Part shown: positions 10,662 through 21,279 of the stretch, in pieces | Layout: every line of letters begins with the position of its first letter | Position numbering within the stretch: position 1 is the stretch's first letter | Notes under the pieces: model-generated | What the model was told of the DNA's origin: nothing | Database searches by the model: none | Seen by the model: only the letters and a program-made list of their open reading frames with translations | Position numbers and translations under genes: made by a program | Assembly: GCA_028826165.1 (NCBI GenBank) | Contig: JAPDFW010000083.1 | Span: 285,659-349,658, forward strand | DNA: 64,000 nucleotides | From: Anaeramoeba ignava | Lineage: Eukaryota > Metamonada > Anaeramoebidae | Reading direction: 5' to 3'

Positions 10662-12491
10662 ATGAATGAAATTATATTTTTTGGTTCAAATCAATATCCA
10701 AAACTTATAAAAAATGAACAAAATGAAATAACAAAACCAATTCAATTTAAATTTGAAAATGAAAATGAAAATGAAAATGAAAAACAAATTAAACAAATTT
10801 CATCAAGTCAATTTTCAACAATTTTCCTTTTTGAAAATGGAAAAGCAATAGAATATTTAAATGAAAATGATTCAAAATCAAATCCTCAAAAAATCCAAAT
10901 TGAAGAAAATATTCAAAAAGTAACTGTTGGTTTTTATAATGAAGCTATTTTAACAATAGAAGGAAATGTATTTGCAAAAGGATATAATATTAATCCAAAT
11001 AATCCAAAAGAATTTATCAATATTTCATCATTAATTGAAGATACAAATGATAGAATAATTGAAGATGTTGTTTCCGGAAATCAATCAATTTACTTATTAA
11101 CTTCAAATCAAAATGCTTATGGAATTGGTTCAAATGAATATGGTCAACTTGGTTTTGATTCTGAAACACTTAATGAAACACAAAAACCAATTTTAATGAT
11201 GAAAAATGTTTCTAAAATATTTTCAGGAAATTCTTCAAGATTTGTTTTTCTTTTAAATTCAAATCAAGAATTATTTGGATGTGGCGATAATAGTTCTAGT
11301 CAACTTGGATTAGGAGAATCAAGAAAAGAAGAAGAAAAAAATAAATTAACCAAAATCCAAAATATTCCAAAAGGCAAAATAATTGATATTCAATGTGGAT
11401 ATGCTTTTTCAATAATGTTGATTGAAAATAAAAATGAAAATGAAAATCCAAAAAGAAAACTTTATTCATGTGGAGATTGGATATATAATGGACTTGGAAA
11501 AGAATATGAGAATACTTATGAATTTACTGAAATCAAATCATCTTTATTTGAAAATGATGATAATATTATTGATTTTTCTGTTGGAAGTATTCATACTTTG
11601 ATTTTAAAATCAAAAGGGAAACTGATTGGATTTGGACTTAATGAATATGGTCAATTAGGAACTGGAGATACAAAAGATCAATTAATTCCAATTCAAATTA
11701 AACTTCCTAAATTAAGATTTAATGAAAATATTTCTAATTATCATATTTCTTGTGGTGCTTATAATTCATTTCTTTATTATTCTCCTCTTTATTTTTCCAA
11801 TCTTGAAGAAGATTTGATAAAATTATTTAAAAGAAAAGAATTTTGTGATATTTCATTTAAAACAAAAAATGGTTCAATAATTGAAGCTCATAAATTAATA
11901 TTGAAATATAGATTAAATCAAATTGAAAATGAAATTGAAAAACTTCAAGAAATTATTTCAAAAATCAATTAAAGAATCAAATCAAATATTTGAAATGATT
12001 TATTCAAACAATTCCAAAATAAATCCAGAATTATATTATGAAATTAAAGAAATTATAAATCCAAATGAAAAAATTGAAGAAACAATTAAAAGAATTTATT
12101 TAAATGAAAATGAAAATGAAAATGAAAAAGATTTTATTATTGAAAGAAAAGAAAAACAATATAAATTTCCTAAATTAATATTAATAATGAGAAGTGAATT
12201 ATATCGAGGAATGTTTTTATCTGTAAAAATGATACATCCAATAAAGTTACAGATTATAGTGAATTAAGTAATAAATCATTTCAAATATTTGAATATTGGA
12301 TTTATTCAAATCAAATTAAAGAAGAAATTGAAATTACACAAGAAATAATTAATGAAATTCAAATTGGAATTGATTATTTTCAATTAAATCAAACAAATCC
12401 AAATTTATTTGATTTATTAATTAACAAATTTAATAATCAAATTCAAAATCAAAAAACGAAGAAAAAGAAAAATAAATGTTTAATTTTTTAA
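10662..12491 (+). CDS. RCC1-repeat / BTB protein with C-terminal CAAX-type box (two frame breaks)
   Basis: The N-terminal ~390 residues carry RCC1-type repeats (YGIGSNEYGQLGF, LFGCGDNSSSQLGLG, LIGFGLNEYGQLGTGD). A first partial BTB follows (CDISFKTKNGSIIEAHKLIL), then a helical linker and a second BTB (DFIIERKEKQYKFPKLIL…SELYRGMF). The last residues are KKKKNKCLIF, a polybasic stretch plus C-a-a-x. That would suit prenylation and membrane attachment, unusual for this architecture. The frame breaks near 11960 (two bases appear missing in an A-run) and near 12225 (one A missing). Reading across gives a stop at 12491. RCC1-BTB proteins are usually cullin-3 adaptors or GTPase regulators; the actual role is unknown. 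Errors in A-runs or real decay are both possible. Confidence 0.75.
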
Positions 12492-12605
12492 TCAAAATTA
12501 AAATAATTTGTTTTGTTCCGTTTTTATTCTTATTTGAATTAGAATTTGAATTTGAAAAAAAGGAAAAAAGAAAATTTGGAAATTTGGAAATTGGGAATTG
12601 AATTC

Positions 12606-15600
12606 TTAAAGATTATGCATTGCATTAACAAAATTAACGAAATTACCCCAATTTGATTGATTATCAACCAAATCACTTGATAATCTCAAGTAAGTAAAAG
12701 CAGTAATTCCTTCTCTTGCAACAGATTCAATTCTGCCATAAGAATCATTATCATAACAAGTCAAAGCATTTTCACCACTATAAGGAACACCATGATTAAG
12801 ACTATCATGAAGAGTTAATTGAACCAATTCTTGTGGACCACATTTGGCATAACTTGGTTGAGATGAATCACTCATTTCCAAGCAAGTGAAATCAAAAACA
12901 ACCCCATGTTTTTTGAACATAGATGCAATATCGTTATATCCATCATGATTGATTGTATCATAATATCCTGCTGTTAATTCTGCTGCATGTGAATCAGTCA
13001 TGTACCACCAATGAACTCCACTGATTTTTGCTGCTATTCTCATATTATAACTTCCAAAAATGTTTTTTGCTATTCCCAGTATTTGATCTCCATGATTTAT
13101 TAAGACGTTTGTATACCAAGCTTTTATTTTTTTTAAATTATTTTTAATTAATTTTTTTAAATAATTTCTTAAATAATTTCTTAAATAATTTCTTAAATAA
13201 TTTCTTAAATAATTTCTTGAATAATTTCTTAAATAATTTCTTAAATAATTTCTTAAATAATTTCTTAAATAATTTTAAATAATTTCTTAAATAATTTCTT
13301 AAATAATTTCTTAAATAATTTTTTAAATAATTTCTTAAATAATTTCTTAAATAATTTCTTAAATAATTTTTTAAATAATTTTTAAATAATTTTTAAATAA
13401 TTTCTTTAAATAATTTTCTTAAATAATTTTTAAATAATTTCTTAAATAATTTCTTAAATAATTTCTTAAATAATTTTAAATAATTTCTTAAATAATTTCT
13501 TAAATAATTTCTTAAATAATTTCTTAAATAATTTCTTAAATAATTTCTTAAATAATTTTTAAATATTTTTAAATAATTTCTTAAATAATTTTTTAAATAA
13601 TTTCTTAAATAATTTCTTAAATAATTTCTTAAATAATTTCTTAAATAATTTTCTTAAATAATTTCTTAAATAATTTCTTAAATAATTTTTAAATAATTTC
13701 TTAAATAATTTTTTTAAATAATTTTTAAATAATTTTTAAATAATTTTTAAATAATTTCTTAAATAATTTCTTAAATAATTTCTTAAATAATTTCTTAAAT
13801 AATTTTTAAATAATTTTTAAATAATTTCTTAAATATTTTCTTAAATAATTTCTTAAATATTTTTATAAATAATTTCTTAAATAATTTCTTAAATAATTTC
13901 TTAAATATTTTTTTAAATATTTTTTTAAATAATTTCTTAAATAATTTCTTAAATAATTTCTTAAATAATTTCTTAAATAATTTCTTAAATAATTTCTTAA
14001 ATAATTTCTTAAATAATTTCTTAAATAATTTCTTAAATAATTTCTTAAATAATTTCTTAAATATTTTCTTAAATAATTTCTTTACTTAAAAAGAAATCTC
14101 CATAAGCAGAAGACCAATTATCTCCTCCATTATCAGAGAAAAATCCAGTTTGAGAGGGTAAACTATTATATGTTCCTGCATTGTTTGGACCTGCATGACC
14201 CCAATCTAATTAATAAAAGATAAATCATTTTAATTTGAATATTGAATTGAATATTGAATATTGAATATTGAATTGAATATTGAATATTGAATATTGAATA
14301 TAATTGAATATAATTGAATTTTGAATATTGAATATAATTGAATATAATTGAATTTTGAATATTGAATATTGAATATTGAATTTAAATTGAATTAAATTTA
14401 CCTGAATGTCCATTTTCATTTGCATAATTTTGTAAATCAGAAAGCATGTACTTATCATAACATTGGAATTCACCCTAAAATTAAAATCAAAATTAATAAA
14501 TTAAATTTAAAATTAAAATTAATAAATTAAAATGATTTACAATTCCAGGGAATTGCCATAAATTATCTTGAAGTTGATAAGATGGATATCTCATTTCTCC
14601 AGAAGGACCAAGACCAACTTGAACCTTAAATATTTTTTCAATTAAATTAATATTTTTTTCAATTTAATTTTGATTTTGATTTATTTTGATTTTGAATTTT
14701 ATTTTGATTTTGAATTTTGATTTATTTTGATTTTGATTTTGATTTTGATTTATTTTGATTTATTTTGATTTATTTTGATTTATTTTGATTTATTTTGATT
14801 TTAAATATAAGTTCTTTTTTTTACTTCAACAATTGATGAACCTAAATCTGAACCAAATGTGTTTTTAAATGAAGTCATAAAATCTTGATAAACATTAATT
14901 GCTGTTCTTCCATTCAAAACTGCTCTATTATCAATACTAAGAGATAAATATTCTTGGTCTCTGTGTCCATGCATATCGGTATAAAAGATATCAGCTAAAA
15001 ACAATATTAATTTTGATTTTGATTTTGATTTTGATTTTGATTTTGATTTTAATTTTAATTTTGATTTTGATTTTGATTTTAATTTTGATTTTGATTTTGA
15101 TTTTGATTTTGATTTTGATTTTGATTTTAATTTTAAATTTTGATTTAATTTTGATTTTAATTATAATTTTGATTTTAAATTTTGATTTTAATTTTAATTT
15201 TAAATTTTAATTTTGATTTTGATTTTGATTTTGATTTTGATTTTGATTTTGATTTTGATTTTAATTTTATTTTTTAATTTTATTTTTTAATTTTAATTTT
15301 ATAAAAAATTACGATTTGATTGACCAACAGAAAGAACCCAAGGAGGTAATAAAATATAACATTGATCTCCAACATTTATTCCACATTGATCTAAAAAGAA
15401 AAAAAAAAAGAAAAAGAAAAATAAATTTAAATAAAAAATTCTATTTAAAATTAAAAAAAATAAAAAAAATAATAAATTACGAAAAGACATAACACATTGT
15501 AATTTCAGACCAGCATTCTTAACAAGAGTTAATAATTGTTGATAACTAAATTAAAATAAGTTAAAATTGAATTAAATTTTTTAATATAAATTTTTTAATA

Positions 15601-15967
15601 TAAAAAATTGAAATAATGAATTTATAATTATTTTCACTTACGCAGACCAATTATATTGTTTTTCTTCTTTTTCAACAATTCCCCACCAAACATCAGTCAT
15701 AACTCCTTCAACATTTCCTGATTTTAATTTTTGAAACCAAGTTGCTAATTGAGTTGGATTGTTCAAAGTTCCATCATTATTTACAGTATCCAAAGGAAGC
15801 ATTACTTTAATTTAATTTATTTTTTAATTTTTTATTTTTAATTTTTATTTTTAATTTTTATTTTTTATTTTTTTATTTTTTAAACCATAAACTGGCACAT
15901 TTGTTGATTTAATCCCAAATGTGTAAATTGAGAAACAAAAGAAAAAAACAAAAAACCAAGTTTTCAT
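12606..15967 (-). CDS. secreted beta-amylase (glycoside hydrolase family 14), nine exons
   Basis: This enzyme removes maltose from the non-reducing ends of alpha-1,4-glucans. Exons on the minus strand are 15967-15886, 15804-15642, 15545-15481, 15390-15313, 14994-14825, 14624-14541, 14474-14402, 14205-14086 and 13120-12606. All have GT..AG borders and phases agree, giving 1350 nt (449 residues). Exon 1 encodes a signal peptide (MKTWFFVFFFCFSIYTFG). Family signatures are VPVYVMLPLDTV, GLKLQCVMSFHQCGINVGD, NPDIFYTDMHGHRDQEYLSL, VGLGPSGEMRYPSYQ (with the catalytic acid Glu), KISGVHWWY and SGENALTCYD (with the catalytic base Glu). Length is close to plant and bacterial enzymes. Secretion or lysosome-like delivery to digest starch in food vacuoles is inferred. 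The enzyme looks intact. Confidence 0.95.
13130..14080. repeat. ~12 bp tandem repeat filling a beta-amylase intron
   Basis: The intron 13121-14085 is almost entirely AAATAATTTCTTA units (AAATTATTTAAG on the coding strand), about 75 copies. It expands an intron that in other genes here is about 50-75 nt. The unique splice ends are preserved. Confidence 0.9.
14222..14390. repeat. ATTGAATATTGAATA repeat in a beta-amylase intron
   Basis: The intron between the exons at 14402 and 14205 holds GAATATTGAATATTGAATATAATT-type repeats, a unit different from those in neighbouring introns. Confidence 0.7.
15003..15300. repeat. (GATTTT)n hexamer tract in a beta-amylase intron
   Basis: The intron 14995-15312 is mostly TTTTGA/TTTTAA hexamers. 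The same hexamer read in exons elsewhere gives Asn-Gln runs, but here it is spliced out. Confidence 0.75.
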
Positions 15968-16039
15968 TTTCAATCCAATTTGAAAAAAAAAATGAAAATA
16001 AAAATTTCACAAAAAAATATTTTTTTCCTTTTTTTTTCA

Positions 16040-16645
16040 TTTAAATTTAAATTTGATTTTGATTTTGAATTTGAATTTGAATTTTGATTTTGATTTTAAT
16101 TTTGAATTTAAATTTGAATTTAAATTTGATTTGAATTTGATTTTGAATTTGAATTTGAATTTGATTTTGATTTTGAATTTGAATTTGATTTTGAATTTAA
16201 ATTTGAATTTAAATTTGATTTTGAATTTGATTTTGAATTTGATTTTGAATTTAAATTTGATTTTGATTTTGAATTTTTTGATTTTGATTTTGATTTTAAA
16301 TTTGATTTTGATTTTAAATTTGATTTTGATTTTAAATTTGATTTTGATTTTGATTTTGAATTTGATTTTGATTTTGAATTTAAATTTTGAATTTGAATTT
16401 GAATTTGAATTTCAATTTCAATTTGAATTTCAATTTCAATTTGAATTTAAATTTGATTTTGAATTTGAATTTGAATTTGAATTTGATTTTAAATTTGATT
16501 TTGATTTTGAATTTAAATTTGATTTTAAATTTGATTTTGATTTTGAATTTGAATTTGATTTTGATTTTGAATTTAAATTTAAATTTGAATTTGAATTTGA
16601 TTTTGAATTTGAATTTTAATTTTAATTTGAATTTGATTTTGAATT
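16040..16645. repeat. GAATTT/GATTTT hexamer spacer before the ubiquitin-like cluster
   Basis: About 600 bp of mixed hexamers lies between the beta-amylase start and the first ubiquitin-like gene. It is open in several frames only because of the repeat. The same tract, with the same downstream junction, recurs at 18240-18410, showing it was duplicated with the gene. Confidence 0.8.
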
Positions 16646-16654
16646 GTTTTTCTA

Positions 16655-16876
16655 TCAAAGAGCTAACACTAAATGTATGATTGAACCATCAATAATTCCA
16701 TAATAAGAAAATGTTTTTTCATCTTCCAAAATAACTCCTGCAAAAACTAATCTTTGACCCATTGGTGGAATTCCCATTTTATTTTCAATTTTATCTTTTA
16801 ATTTCATAATTGAATCATTTGGTTTAATATCAAATAAATATTTTGTTCCAGTTAAAGTTTTAACAGAAATTTCCAT
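16655..16876 (-). CDS. ubiquitin-like protein without C-terminal Gly-Gly, copy 1
   Basis: 73 residues, colinear with ubiquitin over its whole fold (MEISVKTLTGTKYLFDIKPN… GIPPMGQRLVFAGVILEDEK). It ends SIIHLVLAL, so it lacks the RLRGG tail needed for conjugation. At the ubiquitin positions corresponding to K48 and K63 there are Val and Asp, and I44 is Val. It could be a non-conjugated ubiquitin-fold protein or a decoy that binds ubiquitin-recognising domains; the function is unknown. The 5' flank carries the T-rich TCATTTTTCATTT element shared by the family. Confidence 0.8.
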   Translation of the reverse strand: MEISVKTLTGTKYLFDIKPNDSIMKLKDKIENKMGIPPMGQRLVFAGVILEDEKTFSYYGIIDGSIIHLVLAL

Positions 16877-16972
16877 TTAAATTAATAATAAAAATAAAAA
16901 ATAAATCAAATATAATTTTAAATCTAAATGAATAAATAAAATGAAAAATGAAAAATATTTTTTTTTTCAAAT

Positions 16973-17203
16973 TTAATTTTCTCGAAGAAATAATATCAAA
17001 TAAATAATTGAACCATCAATAATTCCATAATAAGAAAATGTATTCCCATCTTCCAAAATAACTCCTGCAGAAAATAATCTTTGACTATTTGGCGGAATAC
17101 CCATTTCATCTTGAATTTTATCTTTTAATTTCTCAACCAAATCATTTGGTTCAACATCAAATAAATATTTTGTTCCAGTTAAAGTTATAAGACAAATTTC
17201 CAT
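16973..17203 (-). CDS. ubiquitin-like protein without Gly-Gly, copy 2
   Basis: 76 residues (MEICLITLTGTKYLFDVEPN… IPPNSQRLFSAGVILEDGN), ending LILFLREN. It has the same fold and the same missing diglycine as copy 1. The hydrophobic patch is changed (RLFSAG in place of RLIFAG). Its 5' flank resembles those of the other copies, so each unit seems to carry its own promoter. Confidence 0.75.
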   Translation of the reverse strand: MEICLITLTGTKYLFDVEPNDLVEKLKDKIQDEMGIPPNSQRLFSAGVILEDGNTFSYYGIIDGSIIYLILFLREN

Positions 17204-17253
17204 TTAAATTAATAATAAAAATAATAATAAAATTATTTCATTATTAAATAAAA

Positions 17254-17383
17254 ATAATCTTTGACTATTTGATAGAATTCTTATTTTATCTTGAATTTTA
17301 TCTTTTAATTTAATAATTAAATCATTTGGTTTAATATCAAATAAATATTTTGTTCCAGTTAAAGTTTTAACATAAATTTCCAT
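17254..17383 (-). pseudogene. truncated ubiquitin-like copy
   Basis: Starts MEIYVKTLTGTKYLFDIKPN and stays readable to about residue 43 (SNSQRLF), then runs into unrelated AT-rich sequence. The second half of the fold is missing. The start codon and flank match the intact copies. Confidence 0.75.
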
Positions 17384-17578
17384 TTAAATTAATAATAAAA
17401 ATAAAAAATAAATCAAATATAATTTTGAATCTAAATGAATAAATAAAATGAAGAAAAATGAAAAATATTTTTTCCGAAATTCGTTAAAATGGATATTTTT
17501 TTTTGGATTAACGAACCGAAAGAAGAAAAAAAAATCTTTTTACTTCCACTTTTTGAATTCATTTTTTCTTTCTTTTAA

Positions 17579-18154
17579 ATGCCACCAAAAGGATCAATAT
17601 CACGATCAAGAGGGAGAGCAACACCAAAAAGTAGAGTTGGAAGAAGTGCAACAGTGAAAAGAAAAGTTTACAAAGCACCAAAAATAAAAACAAGTGTGAA
17701 AAAACCAAAAACCAAAACGAAATCAATAAAACCATTAAAAACATCCGCATTCAGAAAATCGTCTGCTCAAACAACTTATCGCAATAAATCAAAAAGCAAA
17801 CAAAAAGAAAAAAAACACGTTTCTCATATTTATCCTCTTGAAATGGCAAAACAAGATTTCCAAAAAGCAAAAGGCAGAAAATCAATCCAAAAAATTCGAG
17901 AAGCTCTAAATCAACCTCAGAACTTTCAATTAGTCAATTCGGAGACAAATCTAAAAAAACATACGAGAATTGATCATAATTTGATGAAGAAAAGTGGAAC
18001 AAATCAAAAATTAACAATTGAAGAAACAAAAAGAGCAAAACAACAACTTAATGTTGTCACAAAAATAGCTCCAAAACTCGGCACAAATGTATTCAATATC
18101 GCAACAAAGAGATATGAAAATTTGAAAGATCCACAAGGAAAAAACTTAATTTGA
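17579..18154 (+). CDS. small basic protein of unknown function
   Basis: 191 residues and highly basic. The N-terminal ~85 residues are rich in K, R, S, T and P (MPPKGSISRSRGRATPKSRV, KKPKTKTKSIKPLKTS), resembling linker-histone-like or nucleolar tails. The C-terminal half is more ordered, with predicted helices (HIYPLEMAKQDFQKAKGRKS, TIEETKRAKQQLNVVTKIAP). A chromatin or RNA-binding role is possible but only inferred from charge. It is intact, has a T-rich tract right before the ATG, and is inserted between ubiquitin-like copies in the opposite orientation. Confidence 0.65.
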   Translation: MPPKGSISRSRGRATPKSRVGRSATVKRKVYKAPKIKTSVKKPKTKTKSIKPLKTSAFRKSSAQTTYRNKSKSKQKEKKHVSHIYPLEMAKQDFQKAKGRKSIQKIREALNQPQNFQLVNSETNLKKHTRIDHNLMKKSGTNQKLTIEETKRAKQQLNVVTKIAPKLGTNVFNIATKRYENLKDPQGKNLI

Positions 18155-18239
18155 GAAAAAATTTAAATCAAAAACAAATATTTCTTCTTCTTCTTCTTCT
18201 TTTTTTTAAATTCAAATTTACTTTTCATTAAAGTTCAGA

Positions 18240-18410
18240 ATCATTTTAATTTTGAATTTGAATTTGAATTTGAATTTGAATTTTAATTTTGAATTTGATT
18301 TTAAATTTGAATTTGATTTTGATTTTGATTTTAATTTTGATTTAAATTTGATTTTGAATTTTGAATTTGAATTTGATTTAAATTTGATTTTGATTTTGAA
18401 TTTGAATTGT
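18240..18410. repeat. GAATTT/GATTTT hexamer tract, duplicate of the one at 16040-16645
   Basis: It ends in the same unique 3' flank, TGTTTTTCTATCAAAGAGCT, as the tract next to copy 1. The repeat tail and the ubiquitin-like gene were therefore duplicated together. Confidence 0.75.
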
Positions 18411-18417
18411 TTTTCTA

Positions 18418-18639
18418 TCAAAGAGCTAACACTAAATAAATAATTGAACCATCAACAATTCCATAATAAGAAAATGTTTTTTCATCTTCCAATCTCATAC
18501 ATGGAAAAACTAATCTTTGGCTATATAGCGGAATACCTATTTTATTTTCTATTTTATCTTTTAATTTAATAATTGAATCATTTGGTTCAACATCAAATAA
18601 ATATTTTGTTCCAGTTAAAGTTTTAACACAAATTTCCAT
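18418..18639 (-). CDS. ubiquitin-like protein without Gly-Gly, copy 3
   Basis: 73 residues (MEICVKTLTGTKYLFDVEPN…), ending SIIYLVLAL, closest to copy 1 including the 3' flank. The loop is altered to GIPLYSQRLVFPCMRLEDEK. There is no C-terminal diglycine. Confidence 0.75.
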   Translation of the reverse strand: MEICVKTLTGTKYLFDVEPNDSIIKLKDKIENKIGIPLYSQRLVFPCMRLEDEKTFSYYGIVDGSIIYLVLAL

Positions 18640-18760
18640 TTAAAATTAATAAAAATAATAAAATAAATCAAATATAATTTTAAATACAAATAATTATTTA
18701 TAAATTTGAATAAAGAAAAATGAAAAAAGAAAAATGAAAAATATTTTTTTCAAATTTAAT

Positions 18761-18985
18761 TTATCGAAGAAATAATATCAAAAAAATAATTGAACCATCA
18801 ATAATTCCATAATAAGAAAATGTATTCCCATCTTCCAAAATAACTCCTGCAGAAAATAACCTTTGACTATTTGGTGGAATTCCTATTTTATCTTGAATTT
18901 CATCTTTTAATTTAATAATTGAATCATTTGGTTCAATATCAAATAAATATTTTGTTCCAGCTAAAGTTTTAACACAAATTTCCAT
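18761..18985 (-). CDS. ubiquitin-like protein without Gly-Gly, copy 4
   Basis: 74 residues (MEICVKTLAGTKYLFDIEPN…), ending LILFLR. It is closest to copy 2, so copies 3+4 look like a duplication of the copy 1+2 pair. There is no diglycine. Confidence 0.75.
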   Translation of the reverse strand: MEICVKTLAGTKYLFDIEPNDSIIKLKDEIQDKIGIPPNSQRLFSAGVILEDGNTFSYYGIIDGSIIFLILFLR

Positions 18986-19100
18986 TTAAATTAATAATAA
19001 AAATAATAAAATAAATCAAATATAATTTTAAATTTAAATAATTCTTTATAAATTTGAATAAAGAAAAAATAAAGAAAAATGAAAAATATTTTTTTCAAAT

Positions 19101-19331
19101 TTAATTTTGTCGAAGAAATAATATCATATGAACTATTGAACCATCAATCATTCCATAATAAGAAATAGTATTTTCATCTTTTAAAATAACTCCTGCAAAA
19201 AGTAATCTTTGACTATTTGGTGGAATTCCTATTTTATCTTGAATTTTATCTTTTAATTTCTCAACTAAATCATTTGGTTCAATATCAAAAAAATATTTCC
19301 TTCCAGTTAAAGTTATAAGACAAATTTCCAT
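19101..19331 (-). CDS. ubiquitin-like protein without Gly-Gly, copy 5
   Basis: 76 residues (MEICLITLTGRKYFFDIEPN…), ending MILFLRQN. It is the last intact copy before the decayed ones. There is no diglycine. Confidence 0.75.
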   Translation of the reverse strand: MEICLITLTGRKYFFDIEPNDLVEKLKDKIQDKIGIPPNSQRLLFAGVILKDENTISYYGMIDGSIVHMILFLRQN

Positions 19332-19459
19332 TTAAATTAATAATAAAATAATAAAATAAATCAAATATAATTTTAAATCCAAATAATTATTTATAAATTT
19401 GAATAAAGAAAAAATGAAAAAAAATGAAAAATATTTTTTTTTCAAATTTAATTTTTGAT

Positions 19460-20440
19460 CTAGAAAATCCATCTTTCAAAATAACTTTAATCTTTGACTA
19501 TTTAGTGGAATTCTTATTTTATCTTGAATTTTATCTTTTAATTTAATAATTAAATCATTTGGTTCAATATCAAATAAATATTTTGTTCCAGTTAAAGTTT
19601 TAACATAAATTTCCATTTAAATTGATAATAAAAATAAAAAAAATCAAATAAATATTTCCTAATTTTTAGTAAAAATAAAAATTTTTAATTCTTAAAAAAT
19701 GAATAAAGAAAAAATAAAGAAAAAAAAATATTTTTCAAATTTAATTTATCGATTTTATCAAAAATAATCTTCAATAATTCCATAATAAGAAAATGTATTC
19801 CCATCTTCCAAAATAATTTTGACTATTTGGTGGAATTTCTATTTTTTTGAATTTTATCTTTTAATTTAATAATTAAATCATTTGGTTCAATATCAAATAA
19901 ATATTTTGTTCCAGTTAAAGTTTTAACATAAATTTCCATTTAAATTAATAAAAATAAATCAAAAATAAAAATAAATAAATAAATCAAATATAAAAATATT
20001 TTCAAAAAATAAAAATATCTTTGACTATTTGAAATTCTTTTAAAATAACTCCTGCAAAATTTTGAATTTTTATCTTGAATTTTATCTTTTTTTTAATTTA
20101 ATAATTAAATCATTTGGTTTAATATCAAATAAATATTTTGTTAAAGTTAAAATGGTTTTAACATAAATTTCCATTTAAAAATTAATAATAAAAATAAAAT
20201 AAAAGAAATTTTTTAAAAAAAAAATATAATTTTAAATAAAAAAAATTTTTGACTATTTGATGAAATTTATATTTTATCTGAATTTTATCTTTTAAAATTT
20301 AATATCAAATTAAAGTTAAAGTTTTAACATAAATTTCCATTTAAATTGATAATAAATATAAATAAATCAAAATATTTTTAAAAATTCCAGATAGAATTAA
20401 AGTTTTAACATAAATTTTTTAATTTAATAATAAAAATATT
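19460..20440 (-). pseudogene. graded series of decaying ubiquitin-like copies
   Basis: Four recognisable remnants start at 19616, 19939, 20174 and 20340, and a trace lies near 20410. Each keeps the start region (ATGGAAATTTATGTTAAA) and pieces encoding KTLTGTKYLFD and LKDKI, but with growing deletions and frame loss. Spacing shrinks from about 320 to about 170 bp moving away from the intact genes. They look like older tandem copies eroding. Confidence 0.75.
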
Positions 20441-21270
20441 TCATTTTAATAAAATAATTAAATTGATCTTTTAGTAAAGAAATTTTAAAAAGAAAAATGA
20501 TTCATCAAAAAAAAAAATTAAAAATCAAAAAATTTTAAATCCAAAAAATTTGAAAAATTATCTTGAATTTTTCTTTTTTTTTTCTTTTTTTTTTGATTTT
20601 AATGGGAGTTTAAATTGAATCATAAAGAATCAAAATAAAATCAAATAATTTTGACTAAACCATTCTAAACGATGATCAACTTTATCTTTTTACTTCAACA
20701 ATCAAGTAAAAATAAAAAATAAAACGTTCAATTAAAAATTCAATTAAAAAAATTCAATTAAAAAATAATTATTTAAGAAAATAATCAAAATATAGAAATG
20801 ATTATTCGAATAATAAATAAACTTTCTCGTTGCAATAATTTAAAATATCAACAATATTCTTCAACAATTTTATATGAATTTTGGGGAAAAAGTTAGTTTA
20901 TTTTCCAAAAAAAAAATATTTCCACTTTTTTTAAAAATCAAAATTATTTAAAATTTAAAATTAAATTTTAAAAATTAAAAAACAAATTTTATAATCAAAA
21001 AGAATTAGAACATGAATTCTTTGATGAATTTTTTATCTTTTTTTTATAAAATTAAAATTAAATTTTAAAAGAAAAAATTCAGTTAAATATTGATTTTAAA
21101 CTGTTTTCAAATCAAATAATGGATTTTCAAGTTGGAAATTCAACTCAAATTCAACATTTTTGTGATTTAACTTGTTCAACATAATTTCTTTTTTTTAAGT
21201 TTTGGTGAATAATTAAATTTAAAAAATTTTTGAAAATTCAAAAATCTCTTTGATTTTTCCCTTACAGTTT
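20440..21270. other. AT-rich region with possible decayed exons
   Basis: A short plus-strand frame at 20798-20902 (IINKLSRCNNLKYQQYSS… LYEFWGK) is followed by a GTTAGT donor-like site. Another non-repetitive stretch at 21075-21182 reads IDFKLFSNQIMDFQVGNSTQ. They may be exons of a lost gene or 5' exons of the helical-repeat gene downstream, but I cannot join them. No confident gene. Confidence 0.25.
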
Positions 21271-21279
21271 TGAAAACAA

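Noticed and set aside
16053-16680. Frames of Asn-Leu, Phe-Glu and Lys-Phe repeats
   Set aside because: All three come from the GAATTT hexamer spacer; no start context and no conserved sequence.
20798-20902. First exon of an S-adenosylmethionine decarboxylase (LYEFWG resemblance)
   Set aside because: Only a six-residue similarity; the following candidate exons do not match that family.
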